Shown here: piece after piece, positions 33,456-45,860 of the stretch | Layout of the letters: each line of letters starts with the position of its first letter | Numbering within the stretch: the stretch's first letter is position 1 | Assembly: GCA_037962975.1 (NCBI GenBank) | Contig: CM075671.1 | Coordinates: forward strand, 10,835,001 to 10,899,000 | DNA from: Clitoria ternatea | Taxonomy: Eukaryota; Streptophyta; Magnoliopsida; Fabales; Fabaceae | DNA length: 64,000 bases | Direction of reading: 5' to 3' | The notes under the pieces: model-generated | Database searches by the model: none | Seen by the model: only the letters and a program-made list of their open reading frames with translations | Told to the model about the DNA's origin: nothing | Position numbers and translations under genes: made by a program

Positions 33456-34028
33456 TAATCGATTACGCCTTGAGCTGTAATCGATTAGCTTTTGAAATCT
33501 GCAGTGTTATTCGTGCTGTAATCGATTAGGTGTTACTGCATAATCGATTAGCTGAGAAACAGGGACTTGCTAATCGATTATTTTATACCCTGTAATCGAT
33601 TACAAATGGCACCTGATGCATTAAATAGAGTCTCGTAGCATTGTAATTGATTAGGCCTTACTGCAATCGATTATGATGACAAACAGAACTTAGGTGATCG
33701 ATTATCTTGGCTGAGTAATCGATTATGCTGAATACCTGATCCTCATATTTCACATTTTCAGCTGGTAATCGATTATGTGTTACTGTGTAATCGATTATGG
33801 TACAAACAGAGCTTGAGTAATCGATTAGTTTGGCTTGGTAATCGATTACGTTGAATACCTGATACTCTTTACTCAAGTTGTTCAAATGGTAATCGATTAT
33901 GGTTCTAAGGTACAATCGATTATGTTGCAAACAGTCACTAGGTAATCGATTATTTCTATAAGTGTAATCGATTACTGCACAAATAGAACATAGGTAATCG
34001 ATTAGCTTGAGTCCTCTAATCGATTAGG
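33456..34028. repeat. TAATCGATTA palindrome array
   Basis: About twenty copies of the 10 bp palindrome TAATCGATTA, or one-base variants, occur in 570 bp, often as pairs about 20-25 bp apart. Recurring spacer words are TGTTACTG, CAAACAGA and GAATACCTGAT. The palindromic core is far better conserved than the spacers. Confidence 0.92.
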
Positions 34029-34155
34029 CTGCACGTTTTTGTCCATCTGATTCTGTTTTCTCTGTTTTCATGGTTACTTGGCCTTTTTGCTACAATCCTT
34101 CAATGTGCTTTGTCATTATCAAAATAATTCAACCTGAAATATATATTCAAACACA

Positions 34156-34512
34156 GAAGGCTATCATAAAAATATGATAGAACTGAGCGGTTGAATTTTT
34201 ATGAGTTTTTTACGACCATGCTTAAAAAGGCATTGTGGGATTGTCCTTGGAATTTGGTCAAATTTTGTCAAAGAGAATGGGCAAATTTTCTCCAACGATG
34301 AATTTTTTGTCAAAATTAAAGGCTGCCCAGGAAAATATCACAAGACCGAGCGGTTGAATTTTTGCGTAACTTTTTACAACCATGCTTAGAAACGCATTGT
34401 AGGTTGTCCCTGAAGTTTCGTCAGATTTCTCCAAGGGAAAGGGTAGATTTTGTCCAACGTTAAATTTTTAGCAAAATTTGAAGGCTATAGCCCACGAAAA
34501 TATGACAAAACC
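34156..34512 (+). repeat. S2 satellite array, last part
   Basis: About two monomers resume from GAAGGCTATC and are cut at GACAAAACC by the minus-strand gypsy LTR. The rest of this macro-unit (further S, T and U) is missing. Confidence 0.92.
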
Positions 34513-34874
34513 TGTCAACCCCTGATTTTCCGTACTCAAATCCGGATGCAATTAAGATAATTAAATAATAAAAATACGAGTAAATTTTTCGTGTTTGAAA
34601 TAATTTCATAACACCTTAACGATTACATCAAGATCCGAACCACAGAAAACTGAAGAGTGAGATTTAATAATTTATAACTGGATTGTAAAACATATTGCCC
34701 ATATAGGTATACAAAATAACAGAGTATACAGTGGAAGAAGAATGTGTATACCGGGCATTCGCCTAGTCCCATCTATGAAGATATGAGAAAAGGCTCGACA
34801 AAGCATGCAACCATATTATACAAGTCTATTAGGCCACAATCAACCTTACGCATAAATCATAAACATGCATTGCC

Positions 34875-34877
<3 letters not shown>

Positions 34878-34915
<38 letters not shown>
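34878..34915. repeat. (AT)n microsatellite
   Basis: About 18 AT dinucleotides inside the minus-strand gypsy LTR. A second, shorter tract lies at 39232-39257. Confidence 0.95.
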
Positions 34916-34920
<5 letters not shown>

Positions 34921-35219
34921 GATCATGCAACATACATCTCCAATGTCCGTAATTTCATAATTGACTACATTCGATTCAACCTTAAAATCATAAGTCATCA
35001 ATACTTGTACATCCTGAAATAGGCTACACATCTAACATTATTTTATTCTTCAAGTGGGTATGAATTTTAACACCCCAAATATCAACATATCGCCCACTTA
35101 TTTTATCTTTTACAATACATCCATCAATATCATTAATAATCAACATTATAATACACATTCTATTTCACCATACAATAATTGTAACCACTGCCAGCCAATG
35201 CATTCCGTTACCACTATTT

Positions 35220-36500
35220 TGTTAGGGAATCCCTAGTGTATGAGCAGCGGAAATACAAGGATTCCCATAGGATTTGCAAAGCGTCGTGTTTCAAAGCATA
35301 AGACAAACACAAAAAAAAAAATTACGTTTTAGGATTACCTCTTGAAGAATATCGAAGCAATCGTAGCCTCGTCCTTTAGGAGTCCACACGAGTACTCCCA
35401 CCAGAAATGCTACACCTTCCAAATGCTAGTTTGACGGCGAGTAGCTTTTGCAACTTTTACGTATTTTTGTGTCTCTTTTTGGGTTGCCGCCTATGAGCAT
35501 CTTATGCTCTATTTATAAGCTTAGGTTTGACCTAATTTGCTCTCTAAAGAGTGGGCTCCTTACTCATTCTAAATGAGTTAGGCCCAATAGTCTTATTTTA
35601 GTCCAACTAAAATAAAAGCTATTTTCTGATGGGCTTACTCTATGTGTGTGACCCTATAGGTAAAATACTCAGTTATATTAATAATAAACTATTTTATTAT
35701 TAATATAAAATATGAGCGGCATCTAGCAATGCATCATTATGTCCGAATATTATTTATTAACAACATAACCTATAAGTGATAATTATTTTATATGTTTGTT
35801 CCATTTGTCACGATATCCTAATTGGGCCCAAGGCATGGTCGTGTCATCCTTGTACGGTCCAATTTATTTTACTTGATACCAGAGTAGACTTTATCCGAAT
35901 AAATATCCAATATTTATTCTTTCTAGCATGGCCATGCATTTCCTTAGTCTCACTCCATCAAGTGGCCTATAGATATCACTCCTGTCACATAGGAGAGACA
36001 AATCCCATCTACATCACTCACATTCCTCTGCATAATTTGTACATTGCCTAACCACAACCTTTATAGTCCTCTTATTACAGAAGACGTTTGATTGTATTAA
36101 AATAATAAACTCCTTATGTAGGAATCGTAGTGACTTCAGGTCAAAGGACTACATATACCATTATCATATTGAGAATCGTTTATGACATTCATGTAACGAT
36201 CCATGCAACGCTCTCATGGTGGGTCTGTCCAGTACATCATTACTCTTAATGTGTACCCGTGTGAAGACTTGATATCATTTATATCCATGATCTGTGAGAT
36301 CAGATCATCAGTACACTCACACACTAGTCTTAATGTATTTACATGTCCCCACGTAAATACTTGATTAGGGACATTTTAGGAATAACTCTCATATGACCTA
36401 TTACTCCAAGGATAAATAAAGGTTGTTAAACTATTTAACAAAAAATGACTTATTCAAAATGATGCGAACCTATATAGGCTTTTAGTGCATATTTCCAACA
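35220..36500 (-). mobile_element. Copia-like solo LTR nested in the gypsy LTR
   Basis: The 1281 bp insert is flanked by perfect TATTT duplications (35215-35219 and 36501-36505). On the minus strand it reads TGTTGGAAATATGCACTAAA at the start and ends ...GGGATTCCCTAACA. This TGTTGG...AACA form is typical of Ty1/copia LTRs. A minus-strand TATAAATAG lies at 35509-35517. No internal coding region is present. Confidence 0.9.
35509..35517 (-). promoter_or_regulatory. Candidate TATA box of the copia-like LTR
   Basis: TATAAATAGAGC on the minus strand sits about 985 bp into the LTR and agrees with its minus orientation. Confidence 0.55.
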
Positions 36501-38433
36501 TATTTACCTTCACCAAAGCTTTACTTTTAAAATATCCTTATCCCATGATATTCCTACATCAATACTAAAAATTAGACCATATTGGAGAGTGAGTTATACA
36601 TTTCAAATGACGATATGAATACAATTGAAATTATGTGTATATGCATATCAATATCATGTATGTTTTGCTAAACACATCAACAATCATCATAATCTATTCA
36701 TTTCATAATATATATATCATGTATTCACCCATAAATTCATAGCAAAGCAAGCATATACACATCTATTCCAACGCCACAACGAGCCAATATCATCAATATC
36801 GATCATTCCGGTCTTTTCTCCAGCCACCATGGGCTAATCATCATTATCATCAATTTGATATAAACATGTCCCTCAATACATCAGACACAACATACACATC
36901 ATCTTACTCAATATTGTTTTAGATGTATTTATATCATTTATTAATCATATATGGTCTTTAGGTATTTAATTATCCATCTCATCAACACCACAATCTCAAT
37001 CATCATCACCATCTGGCATATCTCCATACTATATGCAAATGCTCTTATGGCTAATGCATATGCACAATGGAATCAATAGCAAATACGGATCCGATTGTGG
37101 GAATAAACACCAAATTATGGGTCAAGCATGATCACATACCATGCCCCTACTGCAGTAGTAAAATATGTACACATATATCATAATGCATGCATAATCACCA
37201 TATTTTTAGTGGTACCAAACCGTATCATCCATAATGCAACACCGGGCCATTTTCACCATGACCGCGGTAAACAACATAATCAATATATGGTGTTGTAGGA
37301 CGGTCATATCTCGTATCATGGAGGTTGTGATCCAATGGACCACCGGGGTCACCTACTCATCAAGGGCCACCCCCCACAAGGGTCGGCCACATGCAGCTCC
37401 CCATAGCTAAGCATGGGCAGCTTCGTGACTTACACACTGAGTCATAGGGGAAACAACAAATTGCTTGTGCACTGAGCCACCCTCCCACTGGGTCGGCCGA
37501 GGGAACTCCCCTAACGTTCCAACATCGGCGGCTATAATATGCCATGGATGCAATGCAATGCAAATCAAATGCATTTCTCACACTGTGCATCCTAAATGCC
37601 ACTCATCAAACATCATCATCATAATCACCAACACCACCATATACATCTTAGTGGATTTTATCATTGTTGGTTTTAGCCATTGTTTTCAAGTTTTAAGTGT
37701 GGCATTTTCATCTCAATATATCATTTATTATACATGCAAGTCACCACTTGCAAACAACCACAATAGCATCACAACATCGCAAATCATCATTAATATTAGT
37801 TAATCTTTCATCAATACCACCACATAATCATTTAGTGGATTTTCATTTCATTTGTCATTGCCATGGTTTCACAACTAGTGTGGTAATACAACAATTTATT
37901 AATACAATTCAAACCACACATACAAGCCTATGCTTGTATCAACTCGATGACATTCACAATTATCTATAATAACAATCATCTTTTATTCAAGGGATTGATC
38001 AACAACATCACCCATCATTACCCCTAATACAATCTCTTATTTTTACATAATAAAGGGGTTTTAAGTAATAATAAGCTCATGTTAACTTTCAATACTAAGA
38101 CATGAGAAAAGTTCACTTTTAGTCTTAATAATAGTGGGACATATCACAAATATCACCTATTAGTCCCAATTTGACCACCATAAAAAGTTAGGTTCAAAAC
38201 CCTCTAGAACTTGAATTTTTTAAGCGTAGTAGGTTCAGTATTTTTTGCCTAATGAGAGTTAGAAAACTCCAATTAAAGTGAGACCAATTCTTACACCTTC
38301 GTAACACAATTATCTACAACTTTTATGAAGAACTCGGGGTCAAAAATTTCATTAAGACACTCAAACGGGCCAAAAATAGCAAGGAAAATAGAGCAGTTGG
38401 AAAAACAGCATAATAATGGCCATAACATAGCCA

Positions 38434-38756
38434 TGAATCGATTCCCATATGTGGTGAATTGATTCATAAGTCCAAAAGTCCCAAAATTGACTTATAGAGA
38501 GGTGGGAATCGATTCCCTTACCCCTTGAATTGATTCATACGTCCTGGAGGCACAAAGGTTCATAAATCAACACAATGAATCGATTCATATAGAAGGGGGA
38601 ATCAATTCATGCGTGCCAAAGCCCAAAAACAGTGAAACAGAAGAGTATGAATCGATTCAACCCCTAGTGTGAATCTATTCTCATGTTTTTGTAATTATGA
38701 ACAGTAAAACCAGAGGGCTTTGAATCGATTCACACACTGTTGTGAATCAATTCATG
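38434..38756. repeat. GAATCGATTC palindrome array
   Basis: About ten GAATCGATTC or GAATTGATTC motifs occur as five pairs. Partners are ~20-24 bp apart and pairs recur every ~70 bp. Spacers include CATACG and CATATG. It lies next to an inverted CTTCATAAAAGTTGTAGAT module (near 38315). Confidence 0.88.
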
Positions 38757-41052
38757 ACAGCATAGAGCCTGTTTTATATAGAAAAGTTACATTTTTGGAA
38801 CTTCTAATCCCCCTAACATTTTCATATGAATTCCAATGCCCTCCAAATTTTAACACCAACTTATATATATTATTTGTGATGTGTGGCCACCGGCCGCACT
38901 CAAAAATTCCAAAAAATGAGGGACTTATGCACATAAATGCGTTTTACCTGTTTTGAGGCACTTTATGCAACTCAAGGGCCTATTCTCATTAAAATTTGCC
39001 CATTCCAACTCCTACAAGTCATAAACTACATATATGGGCTATTTGGACTATCTCATGCCATCAAAACCACATAAAACTCGATTTGACCCCTTCACTTCCA
39101 TGATTATGCATTAAAAATGCACTTTGTGAACTACAATATGACCCAAACCATCTATAATTCATTTCATTATGGGTCTTTCATTATAATGCATCAATTCCCA
39201 TCAAGGGACCACTAACCATTCATCACTATCTCATATATATATATATATATATATATAAAATTTCCAAAATTCAATAATTTACCAAGCCTATCATTCATCA
39301 CATCATCAATTCAACATTCAACATTCAACATAATTATGGCAAGGCAATGCATAAGTTCATACATATACATAATTCAACAATTATTCACTCATACAATTTG
39401 AAATGTAAACTCCTCTCCTGCCTAAAGAGAAGAACCATGATTCCAATGCTCCGAATGCTCCGCTTTATCATTCGACATTGAATCTACATATTGCACACAT
39501 ATACACATGTAATTAATAAGCCATTATAAGGCATCATCTCTTAAAGCTTAATATCAAGTCCTAGACTTGTCTAAACACTCATCCTTATACTTAGGATAGG
39601 TTTTGGAAATTCTTTTTCCAAAACCAAGATTCTCTAAATCTCAAAAGGGCTAACCAACCCAACAACAACAATGTCATATCCTTTACCAATATTACTCCCA
39701 ATCACATATAAGTCATCATAAATCCTTTTAGCTTCTTTTAAGACCCTCATCAATCAACCACATATTATGGCCTAAGGCCTTATCAAATCACAACCTTGTT
39801 CCATTTGTTTACCCTATCACAACCATCATGGTTTTGGTGTTCAAACTCATTATTATTCATTTAAAGGCCATACTCATCTATAGGTTCCCATACTAATGAC
39901 TTTCAACCATCACCATTAACCACTTACCTCCATTAATGTCATCCCTCATCATCAACAAGTGTCCTCCCAACGTCATCAATAATACCTATATTTTAAATAT
40001 CATATATTTCCACCTAAAATTAATCCTCAAACCAACATTACATGTTTTCCCCAAATTCTTAGGGTGAGGGTTTCATCAAAACTTAATCACCATTATTAAT
40101 ATTCATCAATCATCATCAATGACCATTTTCCTCATCAATATCATTCCTTAACATCATTAAACACACTTCCTACTCACATTTCATATTTTCCCTAAATTCC
40201 TAAAGTTAGGGTTTCCATAAAAATTCAATAACCACCACTTATACTCATCATTTCCTACTCCATCATATGCCATTTTTGTGTACCCCCTTCACACCAATAC
40301 AAAAACACATATTCTCATACCCCACCTTAGGGTTTTGCATAAAAATGGCTCCCATTCCATAATCCATACATATAACACTCTCCCAATCATATGAAAATCA
40401 AAACCTAAGGCTCAAGCTTATTAAAATGGAGAAAGACATACCTTAAGCCAAGAAATCACAATAGGCTTCTAAGAGAGGGAGAGGATGACAAAAATTTGAG
40501 GAAGAAGAGGGAGGAGCTTTCATCAATATCATCTCCTTCAAGCTCCATGGGAAAAATGAAAATGGAGGGAGGAGGAAGAGGCACCATCATTTTTTCTAGG
40601 TTAAGAGTGGAAGAAAATGAAGAGAATGGGAGGAGAAAAATGGAAGAAGTGTTTGCCAAGGGATGCTAAAAACCAACGTGAAAGGAGAATAGAGAGTAGG
40701 GTTTTATGTTTTAATTTTATTCCCTTCATTAAAAATTTTCCGTTTTACAACATACAGGATCTCAGTTCGGGCTCAATACTTTATCTAAAAATTATTCCAA
40801 ATATAAATTTGGATTCCCAATAATATTCTTAACAGCCCTGACCAATGGCATCTCAATCGGAGATACTTGGTCCAACACCCATATTTTAATCGGGTATAAT
40901 TTTGTCTCTTAAAGCCTCAATAAATTATAAATAATCCTTATAAATCTCAATTTAATTATTTCAATATTTTTGGGACACTTATTAACCCATTTATAGTTAT
41001 TTAATATTTATTCCTCTCGATTAATGATTTTTATAAAATTCGGGATGTTACA

Positions 41053-41945
41053 TTTAACCCCACCTAAAAAGAAACTTCGTCCTCGAAGTTTAACCTCAGC
41101 ATATATCGTAAGGCCACACTTCGGCCACGCACCATTAGGGTTCAATGATACCACGAAGTAATATTGGACTTCCCAAAGTCCAGTAGGACATGATTATTAT
41201 CATTCCTTCATCCAAGTATAAATTCTCATATATCCAAAACGAGTTACCACTCATCAATTCTCAGTTTATTCATCACAACATTCACATTTTATCCAATACC
41301 ACCGAATAGGTTTAATACATTCACCATACGCAGTTACAACACTACACTTGCCCAATCTATGTGTTGTTGCATCCGACATACAAGAAGGCGTCCCAATCCC
41401 GTAGTGGTTACCACAAACACATAAGATTGGCGCATAAGTGCATGTTGCCACAATGCTTGTGGCATGTAGAGACATATCAGGATAAGTACCTTCATGTATT
41501 ATCACTCACATATTTTATATTATCCCAAATAATATCTCTTCACACACAAGACTTCATAAGAAGTCACACAAGCCCACGAGTAATACACTCACATCATATC
41601 ATCATTTAATCATGATCCGGCTTAAATCATGCCATATAATTCATCAATCGTCAGTTACCATAACCATATATTGACATATCAACCATAAGTTTCTAATCAT
41701 CACAGGGTAATCACCCCACCATTAGACCTCATCCATCCCGAAATCATAGTTGAGTAACTTAGAAATCATTTGTCTAATTTGAATATTGTCGGCTATAATT
41801 CGATTCAAGCCTATACGAATTACCAAACTCATGTCAAGTATACACCCTCAAGGTTAAAAATATGGTCCATAATCATGTAATGATCTTCCATACTAGTGGG
41901 TTTCCTCATTTATCATAGCCAAAGTCCATAAATTTGACATATAAT
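41053..41945 (-). other. Internal-region remnant and polypurine tract of the gypsy element
   Basis: On the minus strand CTTCGAGGACGAAG (41075-41088) and TAGGTGGGGTTAA (41054-41066) lie immediately before TGTAACATCCC. A TTCGAGGACGAA-type tail plus a purine tract is the usual end of gypsy internal regions. The remaining ~850 bp has no recognisable protein domain. Confidence 0.75.
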
Positions 41946-42668
41946 CTGCTTTCTGTTACCTACAACTTGCTACCTACTACCTACTAACCTGGAACCTACA
42001 ACCTGTAACTTATAACCTGCTACCTGCCACCTACAACTTGTAACCTGCTACCTGCTACCTGTAACTTGCACCCTACAACCTGCTACCTATATCCTGTTAC
42101 CTGCTACTTACAACCTACTACCTGCAACCTGCTACCTTTTAACCTCTTACCTGCTACCTGCTAACCTGTAACCTGCTACCTGTAACCTATTAACCTACTG
42201 TCTATTAACCTGCTACTTGCTACCTGCTAACCAACAACCTGTTACCTGCTACTTGGTAACCTGTAACCTACAACCTACTACCTGCTAACTTGTAACCTGC
42301 TACCTACTAACCCGCAACCTGTTACCTGTTACCTATAACCTGTTACCTGTTACCTGTAACCTGCAACCTACTACCTATTAACCTGTTACCTGCTACCAGC
42401 TAACCTACAACCTATTACCTACTAATCTATAACCTGCAACCTGTTAACCTGTAACTTGTAACCTGCTACCTGCTACCTACCACCTACCCTCTGCTACCTG
42501 TAACCTGCTACCTATAACCTACACCTGCTACCTACTACCTGTTAACCTGATACCTACTACTTGTTACCTGTTACCTACTACCTATTACCATAACCTGTTA
42601 CCTATTACCTAATATCTGTAACCTACAACCTACTACCTTCTACCTATTTTTTACTACCTGTTACTTGT
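41946..42668. repeat. M3 minisatellite
   Basis: About 0.72 kb of the same 7-8 bp units as M1 and M2, abutting the gypsy remnant on the left and J3 on the right. Confidence 0.93.
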
Positions 42669-43020
42669 AAAAAACCAAGAAAAATTCAAGTTTCGGGTAC
42701 TATTTTCCATTTGCTGGGATTTTACCCCAAATATCTTTGTTTTATAAAAATCTGGCCCTTCTCTTGGAGAAAACTAATTAAACTTTAGGGGCTAACCTTA
42801 TAATTCCTTTTTAGGCCTTCAAATTTGACTAAAAATTCATCATTGAAGAAAAATTATGAAACTTTGGGAACAAGAAGATAACGTGTTTCTAAGCATTACT
42901 ATGAGAAACCATGCAAAACCATAAGCTCTGATACCATTTCCCATTTGCAAGGATTGTACACTGAATATGCTTCTTTTAGAAAAATCTGCCCTTCCATTGG
43001 AGAAAACTAATGAAACTTTA
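42669..43020 (-). repeat. J3 junction block with inverted degenerate satellite
   Basis: Third copy of the junction: AAAAAACCAAGAAAAATTCAAG opening, minus-oriented satellite pieces, then the switch to + orientation. Confidence 0.75.
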
Positions 43021-44571
43021 AAAGAGCTCACGAAAATATGACAAAAATGAGCAGTTGAATTTTTACATATTTTTTACAGCTATGCTTAGAAAGGCATTGT
43101 AAGGTTGTCCCTAAAGTTTGGTTGGATTTCTCTAAGGGAAGGGACAGATTTTGTCCAACAATAAATTTTAATATAAAATTGAAGGCTATAGCCTATGAAA
43201 ATATGACAAAACTGAGCGGTTGAATTTTTACGTAATGTTTTTTTGCCACGCTTAGAAAGTCATTGTAGGGTTGTCCTGAAATTTCGTTAGATTTCTCCAA
43301 GGGAAATGGCAGATTTCCTCTAACGATGAATTTTTAGCAAAATTTGAAGGCTATAGCCTATGAAAATATATCAAAATTGAGCGGTGGAATTTCAATATAA
43401 CAAAACCGAGCGGTTGAATTTTTACATTATTTTTTATGACCATACTTAAAAAGACATTGTATGGTTTTCCTTGAAATTTGGTCAGATTTCTCCAAGGCAA
43501 GGGACATATTTTCTCCAATGATGAATTTCTAGCCATAATTAAAGGCTATAGCCTACAAAAATAGGACAAAACTGAGCGGTTGAGGTCTTATGTCACTTTT
43601 TATGGCCACGCTTTGAAAGACATTATACGATTGTCCCTAAAGTTTCGTTTGATTCTCTAAGAGAAGAGGCAAATTTTGTCCAACGATGAATTTTTAGCCA
43701 AATTTGGAGACTGCCACGAGCATATAACAAATTCGAGCAGTTGAATTTTTGCGTAGTTTTTACGGTCATGCTTAGAAAGGAATTGTACGTTTGTCCCTTA
43801 AATTTGGTCGAATTTCTCTAAGGGAAGGGGCATATTTTTCTCCAACGATCAATTTTTAGCCAAAATTGAGCCCATAAAAATATGACAAAACCGAGCGGTA
43901 GAATTTTAGTGTACTTTTTTAGGCCACGCTGAGAAAGGCACTATAGGATTATCCCTGAAGTTTCGTCGGATTTCTCTAAGTGAAGGGGCAGATTTTTTCT
44001 AACGATGAATTTTTAGCCAAATTTGAAGACTATAGCCTATGAAAATATGAGAAAACCAAGCAAGAGAATTTTTGTGTATTTTTTTATGGCCACGCTTAGA
44101 AAGGCATTGTAAGGTTGTCTCTGAAGTTTTGTCGGATTTCTTTAAGAGAAGGGATTGGTTTTTTCCAACGATTACTTTTTAGCGAAATTTGAAGGCTGCC
44201 CACGAAAATATGACAAACTCGAGCGGTTGAATTTTTGCGTAATTTTGTGTGGCAATGCTTAGAAAAGCATTGTAGGGTTGTCCCTGAAGTTTCATCGGAT
44301 TTCTTCAAGGGAAAAGGAAGATTTTTTCCAACGATGAATTTTAAGCCAAAATTAAAAGCTATAGCTCACGAATATATGACAAAACTGAGCGGTTGAGTTT
44401 TAATATAATTTTTTACAGCCACGGTTTGAAAGGCCTTATAGGGTTGTCCCTGAAGTTTTGTCGAATTTCTCTAAGAGAAGGGGAAGATTTTGTCCAACGA
44501 TGAATTTTTAACCAAATTTGAAGGCTGAATTTTTGCATGATTTTTTACGGACATACTTAGAAAGGGATTGT
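43021..44571 (+). repeat. S3 satellite array, part 1
   Basis: About nine to ten monomers, colinear with the starts of S1 and S2 but missing about one unit near 43390. It is interrupted at AAGGGATTGT by an LTR. Confidence 0.93.
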
Positions 44572-44721
44572 TGTAACATCCTATTTTTTTACTCAAATAG
44601 AAAGTAGATGTTAATACCTCTTTAATGAGACAACACTTATTATTAGTTAGTTGATTATTAACTAATTAATATTTTGATAAAATTTTGGTACTTATATTTA
44701 ATTATTTTTTAAAAATAAAAT

Positions 44722-44745
44722 AATATATATATATATATATATATA
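44722..44745. repeat. (AT)n microsatellite
   Basis: Short AT-dinucleotide tract near the LTR start. A second one lies at 48305-48329 near the LTR end. Confidence 0.9.
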
Positions 44746-45220
44746 GAATGAAGATTTTAAAATGACTTAATTAGTATTCACTAATTAAGGAAATTATATT
44801 AAGAATTTTTAATATCTTTATTATTCATAATTTTTATTTTATGTTCTTATATTTATGTTTTTACATATTTAAGATTTAACTCTTATTAGAATTTCAGAAT
44901 AAAAATTTGAAGGAATTAAAATATAGTTCTTTAGAACTTTTTGATCTATGCATTATTTATGATTTTCTGGAATTTTTTGAACTTTTAATATTTAAGAAAA
45001 TGACCAAAATACCCTTAACCTTTTATCTAATAACCAAAATACCATTACCGACATCATCGCTTACCTATTTCTTACATCATCGGTTAGGTAATTGTTTATA
45101 TCATGAATAGTCATCGGTTAGGTAAATACTTACATCATGAATAGTCATCGGTAGATAATACTTACATTATAAATAGTAAAATAAATAATTAAGTAATCTT
45201 AAATAGTAAAATTTTCTTCC

Positions 45221-45229
45221 TATAAATAG
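45221..45229 (+). promoter_or_regulatory. Candidate LTR TATA box
   Basis: TATAAATAGATGGG lies 650 bp into the LTR, followed ~45 bp later by AGAGAGAGAATCTAGAGAGA, a likely transcript start region of the element. Confidence 0.6.
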
Positions 45230-45404
45230 ATGGGTCATTTATAATATTTACATACCAAAATTAGAGAGAGAATCTAGAGAGATAGTGGGAAGTAAATTCT
45301 TTTGGTAAAAAGAGATTCTGTCGGAGGTGTAAGGTAATAATATTTTCTTCTATATTCTTTTTATGATTATTCAATTTATTCTTTTTAGCAATCTTAAACT
45401 ATTA

Positions 45405-45860
45405 ATATACTATTACTATTATGAATAAGTTACTATGGTAAAAATAAATTACCACTATGCGTTATTTTTACGATTTACTATTACTATTCACTATTTACTA
45501 TTACTATTCACAATTTACCATTTACTGTTATTATTCAAAATTTATTATTTACCGTTATTATTCAAAATTTATTAGTTATTGTTACTATTAAAAATTTACT
45601 ATTTACTCGTTACCATTCAAAATTTACTATTTATCATTCATATTCAAAATTTACTATTTACCATTACTATTCATGACTTACCATTTACCGCTACCATTCA
45701 AAATTTACTATTCATAATTTACCATTTACCGCTACCATTCAAAATTTACTATTTACCACAATTTACTATTTACGGTTACTATTAAAAAATTATTAGTTAC
45801 CGTTACCATTGATGATTTACTATTTATCGTTACTATTTACTATTACTATACATAATTACT
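45405..45860 (+). repeat. Degenerate TTTACTATT/TTCAAAATTTACTATT array
   Basis: Units like ACTATTCAAAATTTACTATT and TTTACCGTTACTATT recur irregularly for ~450 bp. Unit boundaries drift, with periods near 6, 12 and 30 bp. A short open frame across it is a translation of the repeat. Confidence 0.8.

Larger units (their letters stand above)
32558..34155 (-). mobile_element. Solo LTR with perfect GAAGG target duplication
   Basis: The 1598 bp insert starts TGTTATTCAAGTGGCC and ends TTCAAACACA, flanked by GAAGG at 32553-32557 and 34156-34160. Minus orientation is suggested by TATAAATGCAAG on the minus strand (33328-33335). No gag or pol is present. The GAGGGGAGGTGAATTGAG stretch near the left end is a familiar plant LTR segment, but I cannot assign copia or gypsy with confidence. 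An ATCGAT palindrome array fills 33456-34028. Confidence 0.85.
34513..41052 (-). repeat. 3' LTR of the minus-strand gypsy element (about 5.25 kb without the nested insert)
   Basis: The first ~350 bp (41052 downward) aligns with the start of the solo LTR at 53917, sharing for example TTGGTCAGGGCTGTT and GAATATTATTGGGA. A GC-rich block at 37200-37530, with GGGTCGGCC twice, matches 55690-55990 in that solo LTR, so the two are one family. It also carries an ATCGAT palindrome array (38434-38756) and (AT)n tracts. Short frames are not genes. Confidence 0.83.
34513..41945 (-). mobile_element. Minus-strand Ty3/gypsy remnant: 3' LTR plus end of internal region
   Basis: On the minus strand the LTR starts TGTAACATCCCG at 41052 and ends ...GGTTGACA at 34513. 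A copia-like solo LTR is nested inside it. Upstream of the LTR (41053-41945) lies internal sequence with a polypurine-like tract. No pol domain is recognisable, and the remnant stops where minisatellite M3 begins. No target duplication pairs with AAACC at 34508-34512, consistent with loss of the 5' half. Confidence 0.82.

Noticed and set aside
33456..34028. CRISPR-like array for the TAATCGATTA repeats
   Set aside because: The repeat is only 10 bp, spacers are irregular and related to each other, and it lies in a solo LTR.
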